Assembly: GCA_016169945.1 (NCBI GenBank)
Contig: JADLSH010000155.1
Coordinates: 1,433,501 to 1,497,500 of the forward strand
From: Trachythela sp. YZ-2020
Lineage: Eukaryota; Cnidaria; Anthozoa; Malacalcyonacea; Clavulariidae
Direction of reading: 5' to 3'
DNA length: 64,000 nucleotides
Shown here piece by piece: positions 37,356-49,912 of this stretch (positions are counted from its first letter, which is position 1; every line of letters begins with the position of its first letter). The position numbers and the translations under genes were made by a program. The notes beneath the pieces were generated by a model. It did no database searches and was not told the origin of the DNA. It worked only from the letters and a program-made list of their open reading frames with translations.

Positions 37356-38161
37356 GAAGAGTTTCACTTTTCATCTATCTTAGGTTTTCGACTCCCCCGG
37401 TTTTCCGAGCCATTGGGTGTGGCTTTTGGCAGAGGCTTCTCTTCCCGCCCTCAAACGTTTTCGTTTCGCGCCTGCGTTCCTCTCTCAACGGGTCAGCGGT
37501 GTTTTTCTTCATATTAACATTTTGAAAAGCCTCTGCGAAGGAGAGAGAATCAGTACAGCATTGCATGTCTTATTGTCTTCTTCTAACCGATCCATGGGTC
37601 ATAAGCTTTCTTCAAATCAGTAAATTTTCTGATATTATGTTAGATAGAAATAATCTTCGAAGATTTTAGATTTGAAAGAGATCAAAATTAAAAACATTGT
37701 TCTTTGAGTCTTCGTGTATACCCACGCAAAAATCTGGCACAAATCCCGAACTTTGCGTCAACCAATGAAATTCGAAATCTCATTCTGTATCCCCAGAGTC
37801 ATGCCCACTACCTAACCTGCGAACTTTGGGAACGAGATTGGTCCAGTCCATGTTTTACAAGCCCAGTCCAGTCCATGTTTTACAACATGCCGTCTAATAA
37901 TGGCCATTTTCTCACGCTTCTTGGTGTGAAAATAAACTGGTTGAACATACATGTAACATATCACTTTGACAACGAAATTAGTTTTCAGTTAGTGATCATT
38001 ATTCTGTCAAAGATAATATATTGTCAACAATGAATGTGACAATTAATGACTTCGATGGAGGTTCAATTTCAATTGAGCACATTTTCAATAAATTTTGTGC
38101 CAACACCTGCAAACTCAAGCGTGTTGAAGTATCATATCTCATATATAAGGCCTAGACGACA

Positions 38162-38226
38162 TCGCCAATGGAACAGCGTACCTTTAAGATATACACCCTA
38201 AACGTACGGTGTTCCATTGGCGATAT
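38162..38226. repeat. Small inverted repeat
   Basis: CGCCAATGGAACA(GC)GTAC and its inverse flank a short spacer. It lies directly before the next MITE and is absent from the paralogous flank. Confidence 0.6.
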
Positions 38227-38228
38227 TA

Positions 38229-38562
38229 GGGAACTTTAGATTTGACGACGGCTACGAGAACGGCTACGACTACGAGATTTTTCTATTAAATATCTGCTAA
38301 TACAAACTCAAAGCTAGTTGTACTCGCCTTTGCTCAACTGTTGTTATAAAGATGTGCTGTGCCAAAGAGAGGATGATAATTGGCTCAACTGTTGTTATAA
38401 AGATGTGCTGTGCCAAAGAGAGGATGATAATTAGCTTAACTGTTGTTATAAAGATGCGCTGTGCCAAAGAGAGGATGATAACAAGTTTGCATTAGCAGAT
38501 ATTTAACGAAAAATCTCGTAGTCGTAGTCATTCTCGCAGCCGTCGTCAAATCTAAAGTTCCC
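38229..38562. repeat. MITE with internal 51-bp triple repeat
   Basis: Inverted ends start GGGAACTTTAGATTTGACGA and extend about 60 bp, with TA on each side (38227-38228 and after the right end). Inside, at about 38333-38482, a 51-bp unit with CTGTTGTTATAAAGATGTGC is repeated three times. Confidence 0.7.
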
Positions 38563-39086
38563 TATTCTCTAGGTCTTGCGAGACTGCCTCCATGAGGCTA
38601 AAGGGACTGCGGTCCAGTCTCGCCTTAGAGACTCACCTGGACTACGAACACCAACCTATTACAGACATGTTCCTATGCTCCGAAAAATCCTTAAGTATTT
38701 TCATACATTTAACCTCTATCATATCTCTAGTACGGATTTAGTCTCTAGTGCGAATAATGAGAACTAAACTTTGGCGCCATGATGCAAATGCATGCTGCAA
38801 CCTTAACCTTTCTCTCATTCACTTATTGTTATTATTATTTGTCCCTTATTTTCTTCACTTTAGATACAATGATTCGTATCCATTATGAAACTGAGATGTA
38901 CATTACTGAACATTTACAACTATCTGAGAGCTAAAAATGACGTAATCGTGGTGACCTCTATAAAATGGGCATCTCCCTAACGGGACACTTCGTCCGTATT
39001 AGAGGGTCGACTGTATCTCCTATAATACACTGCAATACCAAGGGAATTGATACTTTTAATTCTAGGACGCGACTAATTGCCTGAAA

Positions 39087-42000
39087 ATGAAAATGAGATT
39101 GACATTTTTCACCACTTTTCTTATATTTTATTCTTCGCCTTTTGGTGGATGTCATCGAGGAATTTCTAGTCCAAACAACGGCTTGGTAAAATATAGAATA
39201 TCTTAAACAGTCAAATGTTTTTCTTGGCATATTATTAGGAGCCTATTATTTTGATGCTTTGATTATTGCGCCTTTTTTGGAGCTGTTGATGTAAGATTGA
39301 AAGCTCCCAAGGTGATATAATTCCTCATGTCCGGTGTAATCAAGTTCTTTGGACATGTTTTTACGCCATTCTTGTCAAGAGACTCCTCAGTGGAATAGGT
39401 GAAGGTACGACTGGAATTCTATCTTGTGCGATAGCTCAAGCAACCAATCACAAGAATCGAGATCAAGCATTCCTCTATTTTGAAGGGCTGTAAAGTGTTC
39501 GTTCATCATTGGGTCCGGTCGTCGGCAGCATTCATACGTTCAGGGTGAATGTGTTTCGCTGGAAAATCAACGCGGGGAACTCTCCTGGACTAGTTTTGTC
39601 CATAATATGACTTTTTCTACTAATTCTTATCATGTTTCTACCAAATAATTTCACAGAAAAGGAATCACTGAATTCGAACACGAAACTGAAAGTAAGCCCA
39701 CACCAAAAGAAGACTCCACAGAATGTTCGCATTCGAGAGTATGTTGTTTGTATTTTCTCACATTTCAATCCATAATCATGCGAAATATAAGCTTACTGTA
39801 CCCTCCGCTCTTATAGTAGTGCATCAATTTGTCTTAAATCTTCCCGAGATCAAACTTTTCTATGCGAACAGTGCACTGTTTGCTTTTGTTCTTTTCCTTG
39901 GAAGTTACGTGTTGTCAAGTTATATTTCAGATAAGAATATCATTGCATTGCCATTGTTCCACGAATAAATCCATCATTTATCCTGCTTCATTTTAGTCTC
40001 TAGTGGGATAACACCACTGATCTAGTAGTAGACTGGATATAGCCTCTACAGGTGGCAAAAGGAACCACGGAGTGATACAAATTTGTATAGAAATATATGG
40101 CGGACAACGTGAACGAACGTGAATTTTCGCAAATTTAAGCCACTTCGCGACCATGTACTAACTCATCGCTCTACCGTGGATAAAATATGTTATGTTAATG
40201 CTTTTAAAACTAAAATTATCTAGATTGCTCTAAAATATCGGCATTTGTGTTCGTTCAAAGTTGTCTTTGCGGGAATAATATTTTATCGCCACGATCATAT
40301 GAGAAGACAATTTCTAGTTTGCTTTCCAAATATGGGGGCAGAATAATATCTACTCTACTCAAAAATACCTTGAAACGAAAGAAAGTATTTTTGTTTTATC
40401 ATATATGTTTAATCTTGATCAACAAGAGGTTTTCAATTCCCCCAAATGACCAAGCCTGTATAGATATTTGTACACGTTTAATAGTAGGCCTACTTGTTTT
40501 GATTTATTATACTATGGATAAAACTGGACGCCTGCCCAAATATAGCCTTTTGCGGAGTGAATCGATGTTAATAATGCAGCCGAATTTTGAACTTGCAACC
40601 ATGAAATTGATCTTAAATGCAGAGTGTGTTGTTCATTATTTTTTTAACATAAATATTTGCTTAAAATATATTGTTATCTAAACATTTGTTATTGTAAAAA
40701 TAACGAATTTTTCAGTTATTTCCACCAACTCCCAGCATTTGCCTGCAGTTTCCAAAAGAAACACTACTGTTTAATGCCCCATTTATACACTTGAGCCTTG
40801 TTTCCATTTGATTCAGCTGTCATGACCAAGTCATGGTCACTGATGCAAAATAGTCCGGATCTTTCTTCATGTGTTTTGTCAGTTTGGGTGCTGGATGTAT
40901 GCAAATCAGTTTACTGATTCCAAAGATGTACTGACACCGTGTAATATCAGCTCCCTTCTTGACAAATATGTCAAAACAGCACAACTGATCATGGACACCA
41001 GGCCGACAAGGTGGATGGTAGAAAGTTTCAACACATGTGTATCAGCAAAATAGTGTGCAATGAAAGAGTTATGAACAGAAAAATACCACAACATCAATTG
41101 AATGTCAACCAGGGTTGGTTCAAGCTGGTCTGGGTTGAAAACAAATATCCAGACTCCAGTGTTGCAGCCAACCGGGGTTATAATGTGAATGCAATAAAAA
41201 GAAGCCCCATGGGGTCTTCCAACCCAGGTTGAAGATGGGGTCTTCCAACCTGGGTTCGTGTAAATGGGGATAAAAATTTGAAGGGACTCAGTAATTGGCC
41301 AAGGCTAGCATAGAATATGCATTCTCTGTCTATTGCCAGAATACTATATTCTCCTGGTAATGACCTGACAATTTTACTTGCAAAAATTACTGCTTGGGGA
41401 TTCATTTGTTGAGGGCAAGCTATTCCTTCTTAAGAAATTAATAGTTATGAGTTTTCGTTTTGAATATTCTCTATCCCAAACTTGACCTATTTCAATTCCT
41501 AATGAGTGGGCAAGAGGGTCCATTGACTTACAGGCATGGTAATCCATAACTCATGTCCTTTTATAAGTTGTATTCTTAATTTTGCTTTTATATTAACTTA
41601 TCCTAGGAAGAATTTTACCACAACTTTAATATGGCAAATCTTGTCTCTGGGCATCCTTTACATATATTTCCTCCAATTATTCTTTATGTTTGTTATTATA
41701 TTTACTTAATTTATAGATATTTAATGATGAGTATACTCTCGAATACACTCCACATTTGAAATCTATTTTATGGCTCCTATTCAAAGTGCAACTGCTACAT
41801 TAAGTAGATTTACTCCACAAAAGACTATATTTGGGTTGCCATCCAGTTTTATGTATAATAAATGAAAACAAGTACTGTAAACAACTAAACATGTACAAAT
41901 ATCTATATACAGACTGAAAATTATATTTGTAAAGGCTTGGTCATTTGGAGGAATTGAAAACCTCTTGTTGATCAAGATTAAACATATATGATAAAGCAAA

Positions 42001-42547
42001 ATTATTTACTTTCCTTTCAAGGTATTTTTGAGTAGAGTAGATCTTATTCTGCCTCCATAATTCGCGAAAATTCACGTTCGTTCACGTTGTCCGCCATATA
42101 TTTCTATACAAATTTGTATCACTCCGTGGTCCCAGGAAGTCATTTTCGCATATATAATGTGGCTTCACTTTTGCCACCTGTAGAAGCTATATCCAGTCTA
42201 CTATTAGATCAGTGGATAACACTCGCTGATTCGTACTATTAACAATGCTTATCTACGTTTGATTTTTATCATATCCGTAAGTGTAGCATTCGTGGTCTTT
42301 CCTTTGGTGTCATCTCTCCTCAAAAGAGACACCAGAAAACAACGCATCTCTAGCTCTATATCAGAGTGTCGCTTTCACTGTGTTGCATGAACCTATAGTA
42401 CCCGGTCGTATTATAGCTCGTGCTACATTTAGCAAGGCATGCATGACGTATGTTGCTGCAGGTCTCTCTTTGGCCTCGTTTCTTGAATTGATATGGTTTA
42501 GTATAGAATACCGTAATCTTTTTTCGGCTTTAGAAAGGAAAACTTAA
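39087..42547 (+). pseudogene. MFS transporter pseudogene (copy of 9528-10823)
   Basis: The ATG at 39087 corresponds to ATG 9528, and the final AGG AAA ACT TAA corresponds to the end of the intact gene. Early stops (TGG TAA near 39184), frameshifts and deletions destroy the frame in the first half. Segments such as LNLPEIKLFYANSALF remain easy to align. The C-terminal half is separated by the 2.2-kb insertion at 40015-42214. All remaining introns are absent, as in the functional copy. Confidence 0.9.
40015..42214. mobile_element. hAT-like foldback insertion, 8-bp TSD
   Basis: The element starts CACTGATCTAGTAGTAGACT and ends with its imperfect inverse. The pseudogene sequence GATAACAC is present on both sides (40007-40014 and 42215-42222), an 8-bp target duplication typical of hAT. 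Inverted similarity extends to about 40475 and 41940. The interior has no recognisable transposase; frames at 40247-40681 and 40871-41053 are unsupported. Confidence 0.85.
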
Positions 42548-44126
42548 ATATTGAATTTTTAAAAATTCTGATAACTGTTAGACACTGAACTGGAAGCCCG
42601 CAGCATAATTTCCTTTGATTGCGAAAGTTGCATTAAATTATACATATAAAAACCTTTCAAGCACAAAGTCAAGGAAATAAGCCGAGAAGTCAAATGCCGT
42701 GATTACCATCGAATCTATTCATGCACTTTCATTGACAACTAGTACTATTTTTGGCCGAAAATATTTTGATATCGTTCATAATATTTAAATATTTATTTGT
42801 ATTTACTGTATTTTTCATTATTACTAGAATTACACGTATCCAATAACTTTTTACTTGTATAAATGTTACCTAATAGCATGCGCAATTCAGGTGTAGATGT
42901 TACAACGCATGCGGCAATTCTATTGATAAAACAACGATTACCAGGAACACACACTGTCACTTCAAGAGTCACGATAGATATATCATGCGGCTATTTTAAG
43001 GTCACATTGTATACTTAACTAGGATACTGTACTTAAGATAAGTCAGTTGCCGTGACTTCAGATAGCCTTTATAAATGTACTCGTCCACGCTATGGTAGTT
43101 GTTTGTTGGTTAATCCTTTGCATTTGCAGAATATTTGATGCTATTTGATCGTCCATTGGAATAGTTTGAATTTCCTTTTTCCCTCGGTATCTGGACAATT
43201 GAGAGTTGTTTATCATACTGCAACCGGTAATATAGATATTTGGCATCAGCTTGTTAATTGCGCACCACCAAATAGTTTAAATTATCCAGGAGACAAGAAT
43301 CATTGTCGCCAAGATGTGAAGTTGATGGCTTTTTAATCTATCTTGCTTCCCTTTTTGTGGTAATTGAGCTAAAATTGAAAATTAGAGTGGCAAAATATTT
43401 CACCATACTGCGACACCATTAACCCACGAATACTGACTAATTATATTAGGTCTAAACGCTATTTCTAAAGCTCCAGTATAAGGGCTATCAGTCTCCTGGC
43501 TTGTTCCAATGTTACTCATACCTATTGTTATGATTTAATTTTCAATAAGCAAAAGGGGTCTGCCAATGCGGAGTGCAGGAAAATATACGCACGACATTAC
43601 TGAAAAGTAGCCTCCCACCAGATGAAATCCATGACAATAGTTTTTAACAGAATCACGTCTTTTTTCTCATAAAAATAGGAAAAAATGGAAAAATATCAAT
43701 TGAAACCAAAAATATTTAAAATTTATACGACTTAAACTCAGTGTGGTGCCGTTTAATCTCGATAGGACGTTTCGGTTATTCATTTAAATATATTTCGAAA
43801 GATAGTTATTAAGTAAGAATGTATCACGACAAATGTTAGCAGTGCATGGCTGAACAGCACATTTTACTGTTTACCACTGCCCATTTTCACTTTATCACGG
43901 CACAAATTGAACACTAAAATTAGGTATGGTGTTACTATAGGAGCACACCGGAGTATCTGGGGTAAACATGTGGAATTTGGAAGAGCAAAACTAGAAGCAC
44001 CCTTCCCGCATGTGTTCGAAATTTTAATCAGACAAGTGCATGCATATTGAGTGATTTGGACTTGTGTCCCAAATGTGAAATATACTAACCACTGTGGTAC
44101 CAAGACTCATTGCCAAAACCACTTAC
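42548..44126. other. No gene recognised
   Basis: AT-rich sequence, partly matching the 3' flank of the intact MFS gene just after 42547. No supported exon before the FN3 exon. Confidence 0.4.
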
Positions 44127-44408
44127 CTATTTTGATTTCACGCGGTGTTGTACAGGAATTGTCGGTTTTCCCTATCTTATTTATGGAACATACACGTATT
44201 ACATATCGGTTGTTATCTGTTAATTTAACACCTGCCGAAAGCTTAGTTGTGCTTTCCATTATATCACGTTTGTCGTCACCGGTTACAATGATTTCATAAT
44301 TGATTATCTTAGTTCCACCATTCCTCTTCGGTTGATTCCAGAAAAGACGAACGAAACGACCTCCGTCTGTCACATCAACACGCAAACCTTCTGGTGGTCC
44401 AGCGTAAT
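44127..44408 (-). CDS. Fibronectin type III domain exon
   Basis: A 282-nt exon, 94 codons, with phase 1 at both ends: acceptor TTTCAATTTAG, donor ATAG before GTAAGT. It encodes one FN3 fold: AGPPEGLRVDVTDGG at the start, LFWNQPKRNGGTKIINYEI (the W and the P-x-x-x-GG-x-x-I-x-x-Y pattern), and RYVIRVCSINKIG near the end. Symmetric 1-1 exons are the usual shuffling unit of extracellular receptors and matrix proteins. No neighbouring exon was found, so it belongs to a large gene running out of view, or is orphaned. Confidence 0.75.
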
Positions 44409-44461
44409 CTAAATTGAAAAGCCAAGTGCGACTTCGCGTTAATTAGGTGGGGAACACAGGT

Positions 44462-44870
44462 TGAAGGTGCAGTTAAAACGGTGTCTTTTATACCGCTGAG
44501 TTAAGTAACTTAAGTTTGCTATTGTAAGTCGAGGGTAGGGGATATTCTAGACTTGCTCCAAGTCTGTCTCTTATAGGGGTTTTTATTGTGGGGAGCGAAA
44601 ATGCGGGCGGAAGGAATTAAGGCGGGCGGCGGGCGGTTTCTCGCCGCCGTCTCTCGCCCGCATTTTCGCGCGCCCGAATATACTCCCCCTATAAGAGACA
44701 GACTTGGAGCAAGTCTAGGGATATTCTGACTTAGGTTGGATAACGTCCCTTTACTTGAAAATTCGTGTAAGTAGGGTTTGGTTGGTTCATTCCTGTAGTG
44801 CTTCGAATGTTTTTCCTCCAAGCCATTCGGTTTTCCTCCCTCACCAAAAACTAACCATTAAAGGCCTTAG
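44462..44870 (+). repeat. SINE copy interrupted by a MITE
   Basis: The part before 44538 (CTGAGTTAAG) and the part after 44726 (GGTTGG(A/G)TAACGTC, GGTTGGTTC, CGGTTTTCCTCCCTC) line up with the SINE at 46105-46445. The block 44547-44717 is an insertion. Confidence 0.6.
44547..44717. repeat. Palindromic MITE with 8-bp TSD
   Basis: Inverted ends CTAGACTTGCTCCAAGTCTG lie around a GC-rich centre. GGGATATT occurs on both sides (44539-44546 and 44718-44725). The 8-bp duplication suggests hAT. Confidence 0.75.
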
Positions 44871-45445
44871 TTGTCGAGGATGTATAGCATGAGGATCTGT
44901 CGTTGGACACCCACACGCTTATTGGATGTTTGTTTGTTTGGACGCTTGCCATGATTCTTGGCGTTGTAAGTCTATAGTTATTGTTTTGCCTATCGTTATA
45001 AAAGAACAAATGTTATCTCATCAAAATTATTCCTCACACATTTCTAATGGAGAAGATATATGCATCATCGTCCATCAGTGCAGTTCATATTTATTCAAGA
45101 ATAAGGATGCGTTCATTATAATTATTATGCATGGCGTCTGTCTTGGTAGTAAAATATAAGGGAGTCCTAAGATTTTCAAGACAGATGGGGAGATTGCAAG
45201 AAAATAAGAAAATTTATTTATTTCATGATATAAATTCAAAATATCGACATCGCCTTAAAAAGAGGTGGTCATGTCCGTTCTGAACATGCACACTGTGAGG
45301 GCCCTCAGGCGTAAACATTGCCACCTTTTTGCATGTGTCAGTAGCATTCAATTTCTAACATGGACAGAGATCTGGCTCTGCTCACTCGTCAAGGCAAGTA
45401 GAGGAAAGGCAATGTAATGAAAGCGTATTTGAAAGGTAGATAATT

Positions 45446-46834
45446 ATGCAAGAAAGGTTTGCATTTACGAGCATAGAAGCGAAGACCGAGAAGGAAGTTG
45501 CGGGATTTTTGTTCGACAACTACTACAACTCTAAAAATAAACGAGGTACTATAATAATATTAATTATATTTAGTGAATTTAATTATGTGAGATGTCATCA
45601 ACTAAATAGAGAGTTTAAAAAGATATAAGATTTCTTTTAGCGAAGTTTGTGTTCAAACCGAGCCATGCGACACTCATGACTGACAAACAAGGGGAAATTC
45701 GATCAGACCAACATCTGTGTTTGTTTACTTCACCGACAACTCATGCTGTTCCTCCGAGTAAGTTTTAATCTATAAATAGTTTATATATTTGACAATTGTA
45801 CTTGACTAAAATATATCTTGATATCACGCTCATATGAAATTAAACTAAGTAAACTGATATCTTTGTTGTGGGTTTACAGTAGGTTATACAATTTTATAGG
45901 CCCATTTACATGGAGAAAAGGTTGTCCTGGTTGTAGGCTTACACCACTAAGCCTCAAAAGTATTGAGTGTTTTTAGGCGAGGTAGAGTCACTCTAATGAT
46001 ATGACTAGTAGTAGCAAATAGACATGGCTTGTGTAAACAAAAACATAGCTTTCGAGCAGGGTTATTCTAATTTGATCACCTAGCAGATGTGATGCTACTA
46101 GTGAAACCTAGGGGAAGCACGGGTGGCAGATGCGGTTAGCGCGCTGTCTCTTACCTCTGAGTTAAGCTGGCTATACAGCAGGTTGAGGGCATGGATTTAC
46201 TCAGGTTGGGTAACGTCAGTGCGCTTGATAAACTCATGTAAGTTGAGATTGGTTGGTTCTCTCCTGTGCTTCGAGGGTTTTTCTCCGGGTACTCCGGTTT
46301 TCCTCCCTCGCTAAAAACTAACCCTTAGGCACTAAGCACTAACTAACCAACCCTCGGAACCTTTGTCAATTGGGTTGCAAAACCTGTTAAGGCTTTCCGT
46401 CCACCTCAGAGTGGTAAACGCATTAAACTAAAACTAAAAACTAAACCTGTGCTAGGATTCCCTATTTCGATGTAAACATGTCTTATTTCATTAGCCTATC
46501 GAAATAGAGACTCAGGGATGCCAAAAACCCCTTAACCCATCAGCTTGGAATGCGCCCTACTTCAGTGTTTCTGTCTAACGTCAGATAATTTTACTCGTCA
46601 GTGGTATGGTACTGCCAGTTAATGGGCTAAATTACATACACTGTAGCTTAGATGTTCTATTTTGCTTTGTAAATGAACTTATGTACTATCAATTAATTTT
46701 ACAGGTTTAAGCTAGCAAATGAGGCTGTGGAGACAAGCGGTTGTATTGCAACCAAAATGATGCGCATATCTGCTGGAGCGGATTGTTCAAAATTTGGAGA
46801 AGCGCCTGAGTGTGCCAGGTCCGATCACCCAGAG
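45446..46834 (+). CDS. Unrecognised gene, three exons
   Basis: Exon 1 is 45446-45545 (phase 1 end), exon 2 is 45641-45757 (after TTTCTTTTAG; phase 1 end before GTAAGT), and exon 3 is about 46716-46834 (after AAGCTAG). The phases agree, giving about 111 residues: MQERFAFTSIEAKTEKEVAG, then KFVFKPSHATLMTDKQGEI, then ISAGADCSKFGEAPECARSD. Exon 3's acceptor and its GAG/GTTGGG donor are weak, so that exon is less certain. No domain is recognised. Intron 2 contains a SINE. A start further upstream is possible. Confidence 0.45.
46105..46445 (+). repeat. tRNA-derived SINE
   Basis: The head GGGTGGCAGATGCGGTTAGC resembles a tRNA A-box region (TGGC...GGTTAGCGC), followed by a body with GGTTGGTTCTC and CGGTTTTCCTCCCTCGC. 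A second copy is at 44462-44870. No clear B box remains. Confidence 0.65.
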
Positions 46835-47134
46835 GTTGGGACTGTAACGTTTCTCAGACTGCATTTTGTAATATATAAAGTAAATATAATTGACATTTTA
46901 TAGTAGTAGGGGAAGGGGGGTTCTGGCGCGGGCGGAGCGCCTTGCTCCGCCCATGACGTCATCATTTCTTAAGTATTTTAATTTATTCACACTCACGTTA
47001 ATTTATTTAAACTTACTACAGTGCTAATGGCTTTTCTTAACATTTTTGAACCGCTGCCGTTTGTTTATCTACAGTTTTTAGTTTATTAAAAACAGGAATG
47101 TTGTAGCGCTCGGTATATATTCACTTAAGTTTTG

Positions 47135-48268
47135 CTTAATTGAGAAGATTAAAAAGCTACCAATCAATCCGTATGTTGTGAATTGGATAATCAGTTTCCT
47201 CAAAGGCAGAAAACAGAGAGTAGTGGTCGATGGAATTACAACAGAATACCTGAATATAAATCGAGGTGTGCCTCAGGGAACTGTGTTGGGTCCTGTTCTC
47301 TTTTCGATAATGGTCAATGACATTAAGGCTGTTGATTCTTCCAACCAGTTAGTGAAATTTGCGGATGATCTGACGTTAGAAATACCTGGCACAGAGGCTG
47401 GAGACACAGCAGGTGCTGAAGTCAACAGTATTCAATTGTGGTCGGAACAAAATAGGATGCCCTTGAACATGAAAAAGACATACGAAATGGTTGTGCGGGG
47501 AAAGACATCTGCGCCTCTCCCGAATCCCTTCCCTTCAATTGAGCGTAAAGAATGGTTAAAGATCCTAGGAGTCACTCTACAAGATAACCCGTGCAAGTGG
47601 GACTTGCACTTTGACGAAATGCTTAAGAAAGCTGGCGGAAGAATGTATATTATGCGAGTGTGCAAATATTATGGCCTGCCTAGGAAACAATTAGACATGT
47701 TGTTCAATAGCTTAATTATGTCAATATTTACTTATGCACTATGAAGATTTACTTATTGAACTATGGAGATGTGCATCTTATAGTAAATATATTAACCAAA
47801 TTGATAAATTAATTAATCGTGCACATAGAAATGGTTACATAACTAAAAAGTTGAACATTTTGGAGATAATGTAAGTAACAAGAGAGACAAAAAATTGTGG
47901 GACAAAATAACTCTTAATGAAGGTAATGCATTACAGGAACTACTGCCAGAAAAACGAAGTAGAATTCTTAGGCCTAGGAGACACAACTTCGAACTACCAT
48001 TAGTGAAAACGGAACGATACAAGAACGCGTTCATAAACCGGTGCTTGTTTAACTTTATATAATAACTATACCAATACTCATATATAAAATAATTATATAT
48101 TTTTATATATTTTAATATATTTTTAACAATTAGTGCATGCAAAATTTATATAGGATTGCAAATAGTTATATATTTTAACATAGTAATAGTTTATCCTTTT
48201 TATCCATTGATGTAAACTCAGACGTGTGTTTTTGAGTCCTTAATAAAGACCTTTATTATTATTATTAA
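47135..48268 (+). pseudogene. LINE 3' fragment (RT), third copy
   Basis: The frame encodes NWIISFLKGRKQRVVVDG, GVPQGTVLGPVLF and KFADDLTLE (intact ADD), then LKILGVTLQDN, and stops at 47744. After a frameshift the C-terminus resumes (INRAHRNGYITKKL) to about 48060. The tail is (ATT)n at 48251-48268. It is strongly 5'-truncated and sits in the left arm of the surrounding palindrome; the right arm lacks it. Confidence 0.85.
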
Positions 48269-48448
48269 TGCTTGTGGGACGTAGGTAATGGCATCATACG
48301 CGTGCGCATTAACACAATTTGTAAAAATGTAGAGGGTTATGTTCATTTCATTCTGAGATCAATTTATTTCAGCTTACTACAGTGCTAAACACACGGATTA
48401 ACGTTTTAAACTAACGTCCAGCAACATTTTCCCGCCATATGATGTCAA

Positions 48449-48786
48449 GGGTTGATGTAGGGTCGATGTAGGGTCGATGTAGGGTCGATGTTGGGTCGAT
48501 GTTGGGTCGATGTAGGGTCGATGTAGGGTCGATGTGAGGTCGATGTAGGGTCGATGTAGGGTCGATGTAGGGTCGATGTAGGGTCGATGTAGGGTCGATG
48601 TAGGGTCGATGTAGGGTCGATGTAGGGTCGATGTAGGGTCGATGTAGGGTCGATGTAGGGTCGATGTAGGGTCGATGTAGGGTCGATGTAGGGTCGATGT
48701 AGGGTCGATGTAGGGTCGATGTAGGGTCGATGTAGGGTCGATGTGAGGTCGATGTGAGGTCGATGTAGGGTCGATGTGAGGTCGAT
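48449..48786. repeat. 11-bp minisatellite GGGTCGATGTA
   Basis: About 30 tandem copies with GTGAGGTCGAT variants. Directly after it (48787-48850) comes a 9-bp repeat, GCCAAACA(A/G). Both are mirrored on the right arm. Confidence 0.9.
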
Positions 48787-49639
48787 GGCCAAACAAGCCA
48801 AACAAGCCAAACAGGCCAAACAAGCCAAACAGGCCAAAAACGCCAAACAGGCAGGAAAGGAAGTAAAATAAAAAGATAAGACTAACTCTCTGTGAGGTCG
48901 ATGTGGGGCACCGGTTCGAGTCCGATTCGGTAGATGTAAACATTTCGGGGTTCTGTAGGGGTTCCCTCGGGGTTCCCTTGGGGTTCCCTCGGTTTTTATT
49001 ATAAAATTTTTTTAAGGCCAATCGGGCCGTATGAGCCCGCATATCGAAATAAATAGCGGGACGCATCTTAACGCGTCCCGAAGTCCCGTAAGACTGTTCC
49101 ATGGCGATACCTATACATTTTGTCAAACGGGACCCCGGGACGCCCTAAATATGTCCCGCAAGACGTCCCGAACGCATCCCTTCGAGCGGGACTTGTTAAA
49201 CATGTTGCAAACGGGACGCGTTGGGGACGTCTTGCGGGACATATTTAGGGCGTCCCGGGGTCCCGTTTGACAAAATGTATAGGTATCGCCATGGAACAGT
49301 CTTATGGGACGTCGGGACGCGTTAAGATGCGTCCCGTAGCGACGTCCCGGGGTCCCGTTTGACAAAATGTGTAGGTCTTGCCATGGAACAGTCTTACGGG
49401 ACGTCGGGACGCGTTAAGATGCGTCCCGCTATTTATTTCGATATGCGGGCTCATACGGCCCGATTGGCCTTTAAAATTTTTTTTAATAAACCGAGGGAAT
49501 CCCAAGGGAACTCCGAGGGAACCCCTACAGAACCCCGAAATGTTTACATCTACCGAACCGGACTCGAACCGGTGCCCCACATCGACCTCACATCGACCTC
49601 ACAGAGAGTTAGTTTTATCTTTTCATTTTACTTCCTTTC

Positions 49640-49912
49640 CTGCCTGTTTGGCCTGTTTGGCCTGTTTGGCTTGTTTGGCCATCGACCTCGCATCGACCTC
49701 ACATCGACCTCACATCGACCTCACATCGACCCTACATCGACCCTACATCGACCCTACATCGACCCTACATCGACCCTACATCGACCCTACATCGACCTCA
49801 CATCGACCCTACATCGACCCTACATCGACCCTACATCGACCCTACATCGACCCTACATCGACCCAGCATCGACCCTACATCGACCCAACATCGAGCCTAC
49901 ATCAACCCTTGA
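49640..49912. repeat. Mirror minisatellites of right arm
   Basis: 9-bp TTGTTTGGC/CTGTTTGGC units (49640-49680), then about 20 copies of CATCGACCCTA (49681-49912). These are the inverse of 48449-48850 but fewer in number, so the two arms have changed length independently. Confidence 0.9.

Larger units (their letters stand above)
37700..39086. other. Duplicated 5' flank of MFS pseudogene
   Basis: Similar to 7740-9527 over most of its length, apart from the insertions at 38162-38226 and 38229-38562. The short tandem copy CCAGTCCATGTTTTACAA at 37842-37883 is local. Confidence 0.6.

Noticed and set aside
40247..41260. Coding regions inside the hAT-like insertion
   Set aside because: Frames of 144 and 60 residues lack transposase motifs and splice support.
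48903..48935. tRNA gene
   Set aside because: Only a T-arm-like stretch; no acceptor, D or anticodon arms could be folded around it.
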